From Hyphomicrobiales bacterium (GTDB lineage: Bacteria > Pseudomonadota > Alphaproteobacteria > Rhizobiales > Xanthobacteraceae): a stretch of 13,890 bases of DNA. Below, in pieces: positions 5,466 through 12,346 of this stretch. The DNA is taken from contig PLTE01000159.1 in assembly GCA_003164375.1 (NCBI GenBank), positions 1-13,890 on the forward strand. The letters run 5' to 3'. The notes beneath the pieces were generated by a model that saw only the letters and a program-made list of their open reading frames with translations, was not told the origin of the DNA and did not search any database. The translations under genes and the position numbers were made by a program. Numbering within the stretch: the stretch's first letter is position 1; each line of letters begins with the position of its first letter.

Positions 5466-6371
5466 TCACCGCCATCTGCGGTGCAGCCATAGCCATTGTT
5501 CGGGATGTTGGCGGATCCAGCCTTCAATCACCGCCGTGATCGCCTGCATGGTGCCTTTGATGTCGACGCGGCCACTTTGGTCGCGCACGGGCTCGACCGG
5601 ATCGGACACTTCGCCCCAAAAGCCGTTGCCGTCGGGCTTGCGCACCACGCGCATGCCGTAGATAGGCAGTTCGGTTTGCCGGGCCAACATTGCGATCAGC
5701 GGATTGGCGAGGCAGGGCCGGCCGAAGAACGTCACCTCGACGCCCTTGGTATAATGCTGGTCGGCGAGCATGCCGACATGAACGCCCGACTGCAGGAGCC
5801 GCGCCAGTCTGACCGGGGCGTCGAGCCCGGTCGGGATCAGTTGGCCCATCAGCGGCTCGCGCAGCTTGATGATGACGTCGCTGACGGCGCCGATATTCGG
5901 CCTTCGGAACAGTACGGCGGATTTAGCCCCGATCAGTTTCGCGCCGACGCCGGGCAATTCCCAATTGGCGAGGTGTGCAGCAAAGCCGATCGTCGCCCTG
6001 CCCGAGTTCATGATCCAGTCGTAGCGTTCCTTGGATTCCGGCGGATAGGTGATGGCGTCGGGAGTGGGCGGGCCGAAACCTTCGACGGAGAACTCGTCGA
6101 GATGGGCAAATTCGATGGCGATGCGGCCGAGATTGTCCCAGACGCCGCCGAGGATTGTTTCAATCTCGGCGTCTGATTTTTCGGGAAACGACGCGCGCAA
6201 TTGCTCGCGGCCGATGCGGTGTTCCTTGAACAGCGGACCGATCTTGCGCATCAACGCGCCGGAGAAGTTCGCCATGCGCCGCCGATCGGTGTGCTTGATC
6301 GCGCCGAGGAGCCCGATGGTGAGCGAGCCCAGCGTCGCGTCGAGCAATGGCTTAAAGCGCGCGCCACGCAT
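5466..6371 (-). CDS. lpxXL: Lipid A very-long-chain acyltransferase LpxXL
   Basis: A 301-residue membrane-associated acyltransferase of the HtrB/LpxL lysophospholipid-acyltransferase family. It should transfer the very-long-chain hydroxylated acyl group from AcpXL to the lipid A precursor at the inner leaflet of the cytoplasmic membrane. The catalytic HX4E motif is visible as His133-Leu-Ala-Asn-Trp-Glu138, and a second conserved block reads GMLADQHY-x-KG-x-x-VTFFGRP (about 201-219), typical of this family. The assignment as the XL type rather than a generic lauroyltransferase comes from its place as last gene of the acpXL cluster. Its ATG follows the adhXL stop directly (TAGATG), so translation is probably coupled. 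Length is normal. Confidence 0.93.
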   Translation of the reverse strand: MRGARFKPLLDATLGSLTIGLLGAIKHTDRRRMANFSGALMRKIGPLFKEHRIGREQLRASFPEKSDAEIETILGGVWDNLGRIAIEFAHLDEFSVEGFGPPTPDAITYPPESKERYDWIMNSGRATIGFAAHLANWELPGVGAKLIGAKSAVLFRRPNIGAVSDVIIKLREPLMGQLIPTGLDAPVRLARLLQSGVHVGMLADQHYTKGVEVTFFGRPCLANPLIAMLARQTELPIYGMRVVRKPDGNGFWGEVSDPVEPVRDQSGRVDIKGTMQAITAVIEGWIRQHPEQWLWLHRRWR

Positions 6372-7454
6372 CTAAAACATGACGATGATCTTGCCGAACA
6401 CCTGGCGGCTTTCGAGCCGCGCCAAGCCGCGCTCGAATTCGGCGAGCGGCACTTCGGTGTCGATCACGGGCGTCAGGCCCGCGGCCATCTTGGCGAGGCT
6501 TTCGCGGATGTTGCGCAGCGAGCAGCCGAACGAGCCGAAGATACGATATTGCTGCAGATAGAGCTGGAACAGGTTCAGGTCGATCGACTGGCCCGTGGTC
6601 GAGCCGCAAGTGACGAGCCGGCCGCCGCGCTTGAGGCACAACAGCGAGCCGTTGAAAGTGTCGGGCCCGACATGCTCGAAGGCGACGTCGACGCCTTTCT
6701 TGCCGGTGAGCTTGCGCACGATGGTTTCGAACCGGTCGGTGCGATAATTGATGACGTGATCGGCGCCGAGCGCCTTGGCCTTCTCCGCCTTAGCGTCGTC
6801 GCCCACGGTGGTGATGACGGTGGCTCCGATCGCCTTGGCCATTTTGATGGCGGTCGAGCCGATGCCGGAGCCGCCGGCTTGCACCAAAATGGTTTCGCCC
6901 GGCTCGAGCTTGGCGTTATCGAACAGCATGTGCTGGACGGTGCCGAACGCGACCGGCGCGCAGGCGGCGTCGCGGAAGCTTACGCCTTCGGGAATCGGCA
7001 CCACGAGCCGAGCCGGCATGTTGACGCGGTCGCGGGCAAAGCCGTCGGCATGAAAACCCATGATGCTGCCGACTTTTTCGCAGAGATTATCGCGGCCTTC
7101 GCGGCAGGCCTTGCAGCTGCCGCAGGTCTGCGCGCCATAGGCGACGACACGGTCGCCGACTTTGCGCCCGGTCACGTCCGGCCCGACGGCGATGATTTCG
7201 CCGGCCGCTTCGACGCCGACGATAAGCGGCAGCTTGCGTTTGGCGAACGCCATGCCGCGCCAGCCCCAGACGTCGATATGGTTGAGCCCGATCGCCTTGA
7301 TGCCGATCTGCACTTCGCCCGCGCCCGGCGCCGGCGGCTCAGCGATATCGATGAGTTCGATCTTGCGCTCGGTGACAAGCGTCAGCGCGCGCATCGTCCG
7401 CGCCGGCGCGGCGCTCGGCTGCTCGTCCAACGTCGTTGCCAAAGTGCCGGTCAC
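6372..7454 (-). CDS. AdhXL, MDR-family oxidoreductase (probable enoyl reductase of VLCFA synthesis)
   Basis: A medium-chain dehydrogenase/reductase, 360 residues from the GTG at 7454 or 340 from the ATG at 7394. Numbered from the shorter form, it has a GroES-like domain, four structural-zinc cysteines (Cys91, 94, 97, 105) and a Rossmann fold with GGSGIGSTA (174-182). The catalytic-zinc ligands of alcohol dehydrogenases are absent: Asn38 stands for the first Cys and Val61 (GVEAAG) for the His. It is therefore unlikely to be a classical zinc alcohol dehydrogenase. Within this cluster a role reducing the enoyl-AcpXL intermediate is a reasonable inference. The GTG start is preferred because GGGAG lies just upstream, it overlaps the fabF1XL stop (GTGA), and the extra 20 codons are GC-ending like the gene. 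It matches the gene usually called adh2XL. Confidence 0.92.
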   Translation of the reverse strand: MTGTLATTLDEQPSAAPARTMRALTLVTERKIELIDIAEPPAPGAGEVQIGIKAIGLNHIDVWGWRGMAFAKRKLPLIVGVEAAGEIIAVGPDVTGRKVGDRVVAYGAQTCGSCKACREGRDNLCEKVGSIMGFHADGFARDRVNMPARLVVPIPEGVSFRDAACAPVAFGTVQHMLFDNAKLEPGETILVQAGGSGIGSTAIKMAKAIGATVITTVGDDAKAEKAKALGADHVINYRTDRFETIVRKLTGKKGVDVAFEHVGPDTFNGSLLCLKRGGRLVTCGSTTGQSIDLNLFQLYLQQYRIFGSFGCSLRNIRESLAKMAAGLTPVIDTEVPLAEFERGLARLESRQVFGKIIVMF

Positions 7455-8752
7455 GCCGGCTCCCGCGCCAGCACCAGCGAGACATTCTGGCCACCGAAGC
7501 CGAACGAATTGGAGATGACGCGCGTGACCTTGGCATCGCGCGCTACGTTCGGCACCACGTCGAGGGGAATGCCGGGATCCGGAACGCTGTGGTTGATGGT
7601 CGGCGGAATACGCTGGTTTTCGAGGGTCAAAAGGCTGAACACCGCTTCCACCGCGCCAGCCGCGGTCAAGGTATGGCCGATCATCGATTTGTTCGACGAC
7701 ATCGGAATGCCGCGGATGCGCTCGCCGAACACGGTAGACACGCCGAGGCATTCCATCTTGTCGTTCTCGGGCGTCGAAGTGCCGTGGGCGTTGATGTAAT
7801 CGACATCTTGCGGTCCGACGCCGGCGTCGGACAATGCGTTACGCATGCAGGCGATGACCGGCTTGCCGTCGGGGCTCGAGCGGGTGCGGTGGAACGAATC
7901 CGATTTCTCGCCGCAGCCTTCGAGGATGCCGAGCACTGTCGCGCCGCGCGCGATCGCATAATCGTAATCCTCGAGCACCAGCGCGCCGGCGCCTTCGGCA
8001 AGGACAAACCCGTCGCGGTTCTTGGAAAACGGTTTCGATGCCTGCTCCGGCGGGTCGTTCTGCGTCGACAGCGCGGAGAGGAGCGAGAAGCGCACCAGCG
8101 ATTCCTGTGTGATCGATCCGTCGGCGCCGAGCGCTAGTGCCGCCTTGCACTCGCCGCGCCGGATCGCCTCGACGCCGAGTTGGATCGCGGTCGCGCCCGA
8201 AGCGCAAGCCGTGGTCAGCGAGATCGGCGAGCCCTCGGTGCCGAAATGGTCGGCGAGATGCTCGCCGATGATGCCGTATTTCAAAGTCTCGTAAATCGGC
8301 GAGAATTGCGGCTCGTGCGCGACCCGCATGAGATCGGGATATCCGGCATCCTGATCCGGCGCCGCGGCCTCCGCCATCTGGATGCGGTAAGGCCACTCGA
8401 TTTCAAGCGGCGGCAAAGCGAGAAACAGCGGGCCGGGAAAGCGGCCCTTGCTGCCGATGCCCGATTGCGCGACCGCCTCTTCGCCAGCCAACAGCGCGAT
8501 GCGCTCGGACAATTCCGCCGGCGGCATATAATCCTTGTAGACGTCATCGACGGTGCCGGCGATCGTGGTGCGCAGACTGTCGAGCGGAAAGCGCGAAATG
8601 CGCCGGATGCCGGACTTGCCGGCCGTCAGTCTCGCCCAATTGTCGGCTTTGCCGACGCCGAGCGAGGTGACGATGCCCATGCCGGTGACCGCGATCACCG
8701 GACGCCCGGCTTTGTCGCGATGCGCGCCAGCGGTGGGACGTATCGATGCCAT
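7451..8752 (-). CDS. fabF1XL: FabF1XL, catalytically intact beta-ketoacyl-ACP synthase
   Basis: A 433-residue ketosynthase of the KAS II (FabF) family that condenses malonyl units onto the growing very long acyl chain, presumably on AcpXL. The full catalytic set is present: nucleophile Cys183 in TTACASG, His323 in NAHGTSTPEND, Lys355 in SSNKS and His360 in MIGHTLTAAGA, with the C-terminal SNSFGFGGQN loop. An insertion of about 20 residues around 105-150 relative to housekeeping FabF may shape a longer acyl tunnel; that is inference. The ATG at 8752 is preceded by GAGGGAGA with seven-base spacing. The gene begins 11 bases after the fabF2XL stop and overlaps adhXL by four bases. Housekeeping FabF is the alternative, excluded by context. 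Confidence 0.94.
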   Translation of the reverse strand: MASIRPTAGAHRDKAGRPVIAVTGMGIVTSLGVGKADNWARLTAGKSGIRRISRFPLDSLRTTIAGTVDDVYKDYMPPAELSERIALLAGEEAVAQSGIGSKGRFPGPLFLALPPLEIEWPYRIQMAEAAAPDQDAGYPDLMRVAHEPQFSPIYETLKYGIIGEHLADHFGTEGSPISLTTACASGATAIQLGVEAIRRGECKAALALGADGSITQESLVRFSLLSALSTQNDPPEQASKPFSKNRDGFVLAEGAGALVLEDYDYAIARGATVLGILEGCGEKSDSFHRTRSSPDGKPVIACMRNALSDAGVGPQDVDYINAHGTSTPENDKMECLGVSTVFGERIRGIPMSSNKSMIGHTLTAAGAVEAVFSLLTLENQRIPPTINHSVPDPGIPLDVVPNVARDAKVTRVISNSFGFGGQNVSLVLAREPA

Positions 8753-8763
8753 GATGGTCTCCC

Positions 8764-9951
8764 TCAATCCACCCGTTCGAGCAGCGCCAGCCCTTCGCCA
8801 CGCCAATTGCCGACGCTGGTGACGACGACTTGGGAGAGCCCGGGCGGACTTTCGCCGGTATCTCCGGTCCCCGTCGGGGCGAACAGCTTGCCGTGCTCGA
8901 TCGCCGCGCAGCCGATGCCCAGATTAGCCATGAACTGGGTATCGACCCCATGACCGATATACGTACCGGTATTGCGTACCGGAAGACCAATATCCTTTAG
9001 AACGTGCAGCTCGGCGGAGGTCGCCGGCTCGAAGCCGGAGGCGCCGGAAATGACGGCGGCGTGCGCCCGGTCGATCTGCGGCGAGATCGCATCCCATTGT
9101 CGGCGCAACGAGGCTTCCGTCTCGCCGGGCCGGCGCGGGGTGCGGTCAGAGAGCACCGGCGAAATCCGCGCCTTGGGGCGTGCGCCGCGGGCCCTGGCAT
9201 GGTCCGAGCTTTCCAGCACCAGAAACGCACCCATGGTGGCGAAGGCGATGCCGCCGTCCGGGCCGCGATCCCAGACCGCCGCAAACTTGTCCTTGAGCAC
9301 CACGCCGCCCAGCTCGAAAGCCAACAGCACGTCCCAGCGGGTGCCGTGATAGGCGCCGCCGACCAGCGTCAGTTCGCTCTGTCCGGCGGCAATGCGCGCC
9401 TGCGCGACGCGCACAGCGTCGACGCCTGCGGGCTCCTCGCCCATGAAGGTTCGCGATGAGCCGACGATGCCGTGCACCAGCGATATATTGCCGGCGAGGA
9501 GATTGGGTAACTGCGCCAGGAATAAAGTCGGGCGCAGATCGCTCATCAGGCGCTCATTGAGAAAGGCGCCGGGCTGGTTGACTTTGCGCACGCCGGCCAT
9601 GATCGCGGTGTCGACGGCGGTGTCGCGCTCGCCGCCGCCGGCCGCGACGATCATGTCGGTGTGGTCGAGCAGTTCGGCATTGCCGGCGATGCCGGCGTCG
9701 GTCAGCGCCATTCCGGCGGAGTAAACCCCGACGCGCTGCCAGGTTTCCATCTGGCGCTGATCGCTTTTCTTCGGGATCTGTTTGTCATAGCTCATCGGCG
9801 GCAGCTGGTGCACGATGTAGGGCGCGAAGCTCTTATCGTCGTAGGGCGGCGTGTCGCCGCGCTCGAGATGGGCCCAAGTGGTTTCCAGCCCCTCGCCCAG
9901 ACAGGTGAGAAGGCCGACGCCGGTGATCCACACCTCGCGGGGCGCGGTCAC
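8764..9951 (-). CDS. fabF2XL: FabF2XL, ketosynthase-like protein lacking the catalytic cysteine
   Basis: A 395-residue thiolase-fold protein of the FabF family, partner of FabF1XL. It starts at GTG 9951, overlapping the fabZXL stop by four bases (GTGA), with AAGGAG ten bases upstream; a longer frame to 10263 is fabZXL read out of phase. N-terminal (VWITGVGLLTCLGEG) and C-terminal ketosynthase features are clear, but the active site is degenerate. The only cysteines are Cys17 and Cys348, and the nucleophile region (about 160-170) reads GIVGSSRTF. The NAHGTST motif has become SGASGFEPATS (302-312), and NKSMIGH has become NTGTYIGH (327-334), keeping only the last His. This looks like the chain-length-factor subunit of aromatic polyketide synthases, so a heterodimer with FabF1XL is a plausible inference. 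Confidence 0.92.
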   Translation of the reverse strand: MTAPREVWITGVGLLTCLGEGLETTWAHLERGDTPPYDDKSFAPYIVHQLPPMSYDKQIPKKSDQRQMETWQRVGVYSAGMALTDAGIAGNAELLDHTDMIVAAGGGERDTAVDTAIMAGVRKVNQPGAFLNERLMSDLRPTLFLAQLPNLLAGNISLVHGIVGSSRTFMGEEPAGVDAVRVAQARIAAGQSELTLVGGAYHGTRWDVLLAFELGGVVLKDKFAAVWDRGPDGGIAFATMGAFLVLESSDHARARGARPKARISPVLSDRTPRRPGETEASLRRQWDAISPQIDRAHAAVISGASGFEPATSAELHVLKDIGLPVRNTGTYIGHGVDTQFMANLGIGCAAIEHGKLFAPTGTGDTGESPPGLSQVVVTSVGNWRGEGLALLERVD

Positions 9952-10418
9952 TTCGCGAACTCCTTGGCCGGGAAGTTGATGCGCTCCGCCCAATCCCACA
10001 GTCCGGCGCGCAGCTCCGGGCTGGGATAAGGAATGATACGATAAGTGAGCTTGGCATCGCAGACCGGAGCGCCCTTGCAGGACGCCTTGGCCTCGCCCAT
10101 AGCGTAACCCGATCCCTCGTGCACGACTCTGCCTTCGACTTCGAGCACATCGCCGGGAAATACGGCGCTGCGGATTTTCGCTTCCTTGACTCCCGCCAGC
10201 GCCGGCAATCCGGTGAAGCCGGTCAGCGCGCTCACCAGCCAGCCCGTCGTCTGCGCCATGCATTCGATCAAGAGCACGCCCGGCATCAACGGATAACCCG
10301 GGAAGTGCCCCTCAAAAACGGTGCTCTGGAGCGGCACGGTACAAATCGCGCGCGCCACGCGCTCGCCGGCGTCCACCTCGATGAAGCGGTCGACCATTTG
10401 AAAATATTCAAGGCGCAT
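9948..10418 (-). CDS. fabZXL: FabZXL, 3-hydroxyacyl-ACP dehydratase
   Basis: A 156-residue hot-dog-fold dehydratase that converts 3-hydroxyacyl-AcpXL to the trans-2-enoyl form during very-long-chain fatty acid synthesis. The family signature GHFPGYPLMPGVLLIE runs from about 37, with catalytic His38 and Glu52. The 14-residue separation equals that of E. coli FabZ (His54, Glu68). The N-terminus is shorter than in housekeeping FabZ, and the C-terminus has an extra Trp-rich, charged tail (about 130-156). The ATG at 10418 is served by GAGG that overlaps the acpXL stop codon, ten bases upstream. Its stop overlaps the GTG of fabF2XL. Transcription is from the acpXL promoter. Confidence 0.93.
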   Translation of the reverse strand: MRLEYFQMVDRFIEVDAGERVARAICTVPLQSTVFEGHFPGYPLMPGVLLIECMAQTTGWLVSALTGFTGLPALAGVKEAKIRSAVFPGDVLEVEGRVVHEGSGYAMGEAKASCKGAPVCDAKLTYRIIPYPSPELRAGLWDWAERINFPAKEFAK

Positions 10419-10428
10419 GTGCGGCGCC

Positions 10429-10710
10429 TCAGGCGCCCTTGGCAGCGATCAGCTCGTCGATCCGCTCGCACAGGTTCTTCAGCACAAAATACTGATCGGT
10501 CGTGGCCTTGCCGTCATTGACTTCCTGAGTCCATTGCTCAAGCGGCAGCTTGATGCCGAACGCCTTATCGATGGCGAAGGCGATGTCGAGGAAGTCGAGA
10601 CTATCGATCTCGAGATCGTTGATGGCGTGGCTCTCCGGCTTGATGTTTTCGCGCGGAATATCGCAAGTTTCCGCAATGATTTCAGCCACTTTATCGAACG
10701 TGGTGGACAT
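10429..10710 (-). CDS. acpXL: AcpXL, specialised acyl carrier protein for lipid A VLCFA
   Basis: A 93-residue acidic acyl carrier protein, the normal length for AcpXL and longer than housekeeping AcpP (about 78). The 4'-phosphopantetheine attachment serine is Ser37 in DLEIDSLDFLD. The segment FGIKLPLEQWTQEVNDG after helix III, with a Trp, is characteristic of AcpXL and absent from AcpP. It carries the growing hydroxylated very-long-chain fatty acid and delivers it to LpxXL. The ATG at 10708-10710 is preferred over a reading from 10776 because it begins at the usual AcpXL N-terminus (MSTTFDKV), with AAAGAG about ten bases upstream. It is the first gene of the six-gene cluster, with a sigma70-like promoter about 90 bases upstream. 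Confidence 0.95.
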   Translation of the reverse strand: MSTTFDKVAEIIAETCDIPRENIKPESHAINDLEIDSLDFLDIAFAIDKAFGIKLPLEQWTQEVNDGKATTDQYFVLKNLCERIDELIAAKGA

Positions 10711-10741
10711 AAGGCGTGCTCTTTGGTCAGCAGAAGAATAA

Positions 10742-10761
10742 GCGCCGGCCCAGTCCGGCGC
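10742..10761 (-). promoter_or_regulatory. GC-rich hairpin with T-rich tail in the acpXL leader
   Basis: On the minus strand GCGCCGG and CCGGCGC form a 7-bp stem with a six-base loop, followed by TTATTCTTCT. This resembles an intrinsic terminator placed in the predicted 5' untranslated region, about 31 bases before the acpXL ATG. It could act as an attenuator, an mRNA-stabilising element, or nothing. No leader peptide or alternative fold is obvious. Confidence 0.35.
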
Positions 10762-10801
10762 GAGCAAGCCCGTCACTCGGGCCCCTCAATTGTGAACGCC
10801 C

Positions 10802-10830
10802 CGTATAGCGAAGGATGCCGCCAAGTTCAA
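10802..10830 (-). promoter_or_regulatory. Putative sigma70-type promoter of the acpXL-lpxXL cluster
   Basis: On the minus strand TTGAAC (10830-10825), a 17-base spacer, and TATACG (10807-10802) give four of six consensus matches in each box with ideal spacing. Transcription would begin near 10795, leaving a leader of about 85 bases. The -35 lies in the loop of an inverted repeat, GCCGCC (10817-10822) and GGCGGC (10832-10837), which might be a regulator site. Promoter activity is inferred from sequence only. Confidence 0.5.
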
Positions 10831-10958
10831 CGGCGGCGGACCCGCCTGAAGGCCCCGCCGCGACAGCGGCGAGAAAGCCGATTCGGCCTTGCGGACAAGA
10901 GCTTGTACCAAGCGGTTGCGGTCTGGGCCAGGGCCTAGCGCCTGCGGTGAGCGTTAGC

Positions 10959-11010
10959 GCCGAGAGCATGTGCCGAGAGCATGCGCCAAGAGCATGCGCC
11001 AAGAGCGTGA
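10959..11010 (+). repeat. Four tandem 13-bp direct repeats
   Basis: Units start at 10959, 10972, 10985 and 10998, with consensus GCC(G/A)AGAGC(A/G)TGN. Units 1 and 2 differ only in the last base, and units 3 and 4 carry CCAAG in place of CCGAG. The array lies 58 bases before the hydrolase ATG and 248 bases from acpXL. The exact register and lack of spacers rule out CRISPR. It may be a minisatellite or an array of protein-binding sites. Confidence 0.75.
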
Positions 11011-11068
11011 CCGCTATGCTTGATTGGCCAAGCCATATTACCTAATGAACCCGCTCAAGAGGTCATTC

Positions 11069-12346
11069 ATGCCGAAGGCGCTCGTGCGCAAGCGTTGTTT
11101 CGTGCAGATGACCGGCTACGAGCCGGTCGGACCGGAACGCCAGCATCGCCGTTTCGCCCGGGAAATGGCGCGATTCCACAAAGCCTGGAACGTGCAAGGC
11201 GAGGCTTCGCCGCCACAACTTTCGGCCGACGGAGCGGTCGCGCGCTGGACGGTGGAGACCTGGGGGCCAAACTGGCGCGTCACCACCGATTTTCACCAGT
11301 TTCGTTGGGACGATTTCATCACCGCCGACATGGCCGAGAGCGATTGGCGGCGATTCCCGCTCGGCATCGCGGCATTGATGGAGTTCGTTCTTACCGGAAC
11401 GGTGCTGAAATATTTCAAGGTGGCGTGGCGCTACGGCGGTTTCTTTCTTTATCCGCTGGTCTACATCCTCGGCACGATGTGGCTGGCGATTGCGGTGACA
11501 CGGTATGTGGCGATCCATGTCGCGGGCAGTTTCGGCGGCCTGCCATATCCGCTCGTGCTCGCGCCAGCACTGTGGCTTGTGATTTTCGTTGGCCTGCGCT
11601 GGACGCTCGGCTGGTGGGTTCATATCCGCTATGCGCTCGACGATTGGTATTTTGCGCGCGACCTGATCCATCGCGCCCGGCCGGAGGTCGAGGCACGGCT
11701 CGACCGGCTGGCGCGCGAACTGGTGCAGCTCGCACGCGACACCGATGCCGATGAGATCATCGTCGACGGCCACAGCCTCGGCGCGCCGTTGACACTGACA
11801 GTGGTCGACCGGGCGCTCATCCTCGATCCGCAGCTCGGCAGTCGCGGTAAAGCGCTGCATCTGGTTTCGAGCGGTTCGTCGCTACTCAAAGTCGCCTTGC
11901 ATCCGGCGGCCGGCTGGTTGCGCGACGCTGTCGGCCGGGTCGCGAACGCGCCGTCGATTTACTGGGTCGAGTATCAGTCACTCGTCGATATCATCAATGT
12001 GTACAAAGTCGATCCCGTGGCCGCCCTTGGCCTGCCGGCGATCGGCAAGCCCATCGTGCGCATCATCCGCATTCGTATGATGGTGGAAGAGCATACCTAC
12101 CGGCGCTTTCATCTGAATTTCCTGCGCATCCACCGCCAGGCGGTGATGGGCAACGAGCGGCGCTACTTTTACGATTATTACATGCTGTGCTGCGGGCCCA
12201 TCGCGCTGGTCGACAGGGTCGAAAATCCGGACCGGGCGGTGACGGCCTTTGCCGGCAACGGCAGCCTGGTGGACAGCCTGGTGGATGGTGCCAACGGTGG
12301 TATCGGCGGCACGGCCAACGCACGTCACGGAGCCTTAAGCCCGTGA
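11069..12346 (+). CDS. Membrane-anchored alpha/beta-hydrolase-like protein
   Basis: A 425-residue protein with a soluble N-terminal part (1-115), two probable membrane helices at about 124-150 and 159-186, and a C-terminal domain with a serine-hydrolase nucleophile elbow: IIVDGHSLGAP, with GHSLG at 234-238 and Ser236. Candidate catalytic partners downstream include Asp307 and His348 or His355, but I cannot place them with confidence. The lipase-like elbow suggests a lipid or ester substrate at the membrane. I do not recognise a named family. The ATG at 11069 is chosen because AAGAGG lies six bases before it; in-frame ATGs at 11024 and 11045 lack one. Its stop overlaps the next gene's GTG (GTGA). 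The C-terminus is Gly-rich and includes a 12-bp tandem duplication (about 12264-12287). Confidence 0.85.
   Translation: MPKALVRKRCFVQMTGYEPVGPERQHRRFAREMARFHKAWNVQGEASPPQLSADGAVARWTVETWGPNWRVTTDFHQFRWDDFITADMAESDWRRFPLGIAALMEFVLTGTVLKYFKVAWRYGGFFLYPLVYILGTMWLAIAVTRYVAIHVAGSFGGLPYPLVLAPALWLVIFVGLRWTLGWWVHIRYALDDWYFARDLIHRARPEVEARLDRLARELVQLARDTDADEIIVDGHSLGAPLTLTVVDRALILDPQLGSRGKALHLVSSGSSLLKVALHPAAGWLRDAVGRVANAPSIYWVEYQSLVDIINVYKVDPVAALGLPAIGKPIVRIIRIRMMVEEHTYRRFHLNFLRIHRQAVMGNERRYFYDYYMLCCGPIALVDRVENPDRAVTAFAGNGSLVDSLVDGANGGIGGTANARHGALSP

Larger units (their letters stand above)
10711..11068. other. Intergenic region between divergent acpXL and hydrolase genes
   Basis: This 358-base stretch has no convincing gene. 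It holds the acpXL leader with its hairpin, the acpXL promoter, a small GC-rich stem (CGCCGC at 10856-10861, GCGGCG at 10866-10871) and the four 13-bp repeats. I could not identify a convincing promoter for the rightward hydrolase gene. AT-rich sequence around 11035 (CATATT) could be a -10, but there is no matching -35. Confidence 0.6.

Noticed and set aside
6201..7799. Plus-strand open frame of 532 codons
   Set aside because: It runs antisense through lpxXL, adhXL and fabF1XL, which have clear catalytic motifs. The translation is Ala/Arg/Asp/His-rich shadow composition from high-GC coding DNA.
7436..8953. Further long plus-strand frames across fabF1XL
   Set aside because: They are antisense shadows of a gene with a full ketosynthase active site and show no start signals or domains.
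9952..10263. N-terminal extension of fabF2XL
   Set aside because: It is fabZXL coding DNA in another frame. The GTG at 9951 with AAGGAG and a four-base overlap gives a normal ketosynthase N-terminus.
10959..11010. CRISPR array
   Set aside because: The 13-bp units are contiguous, with no spacers and no cas genes nearby.
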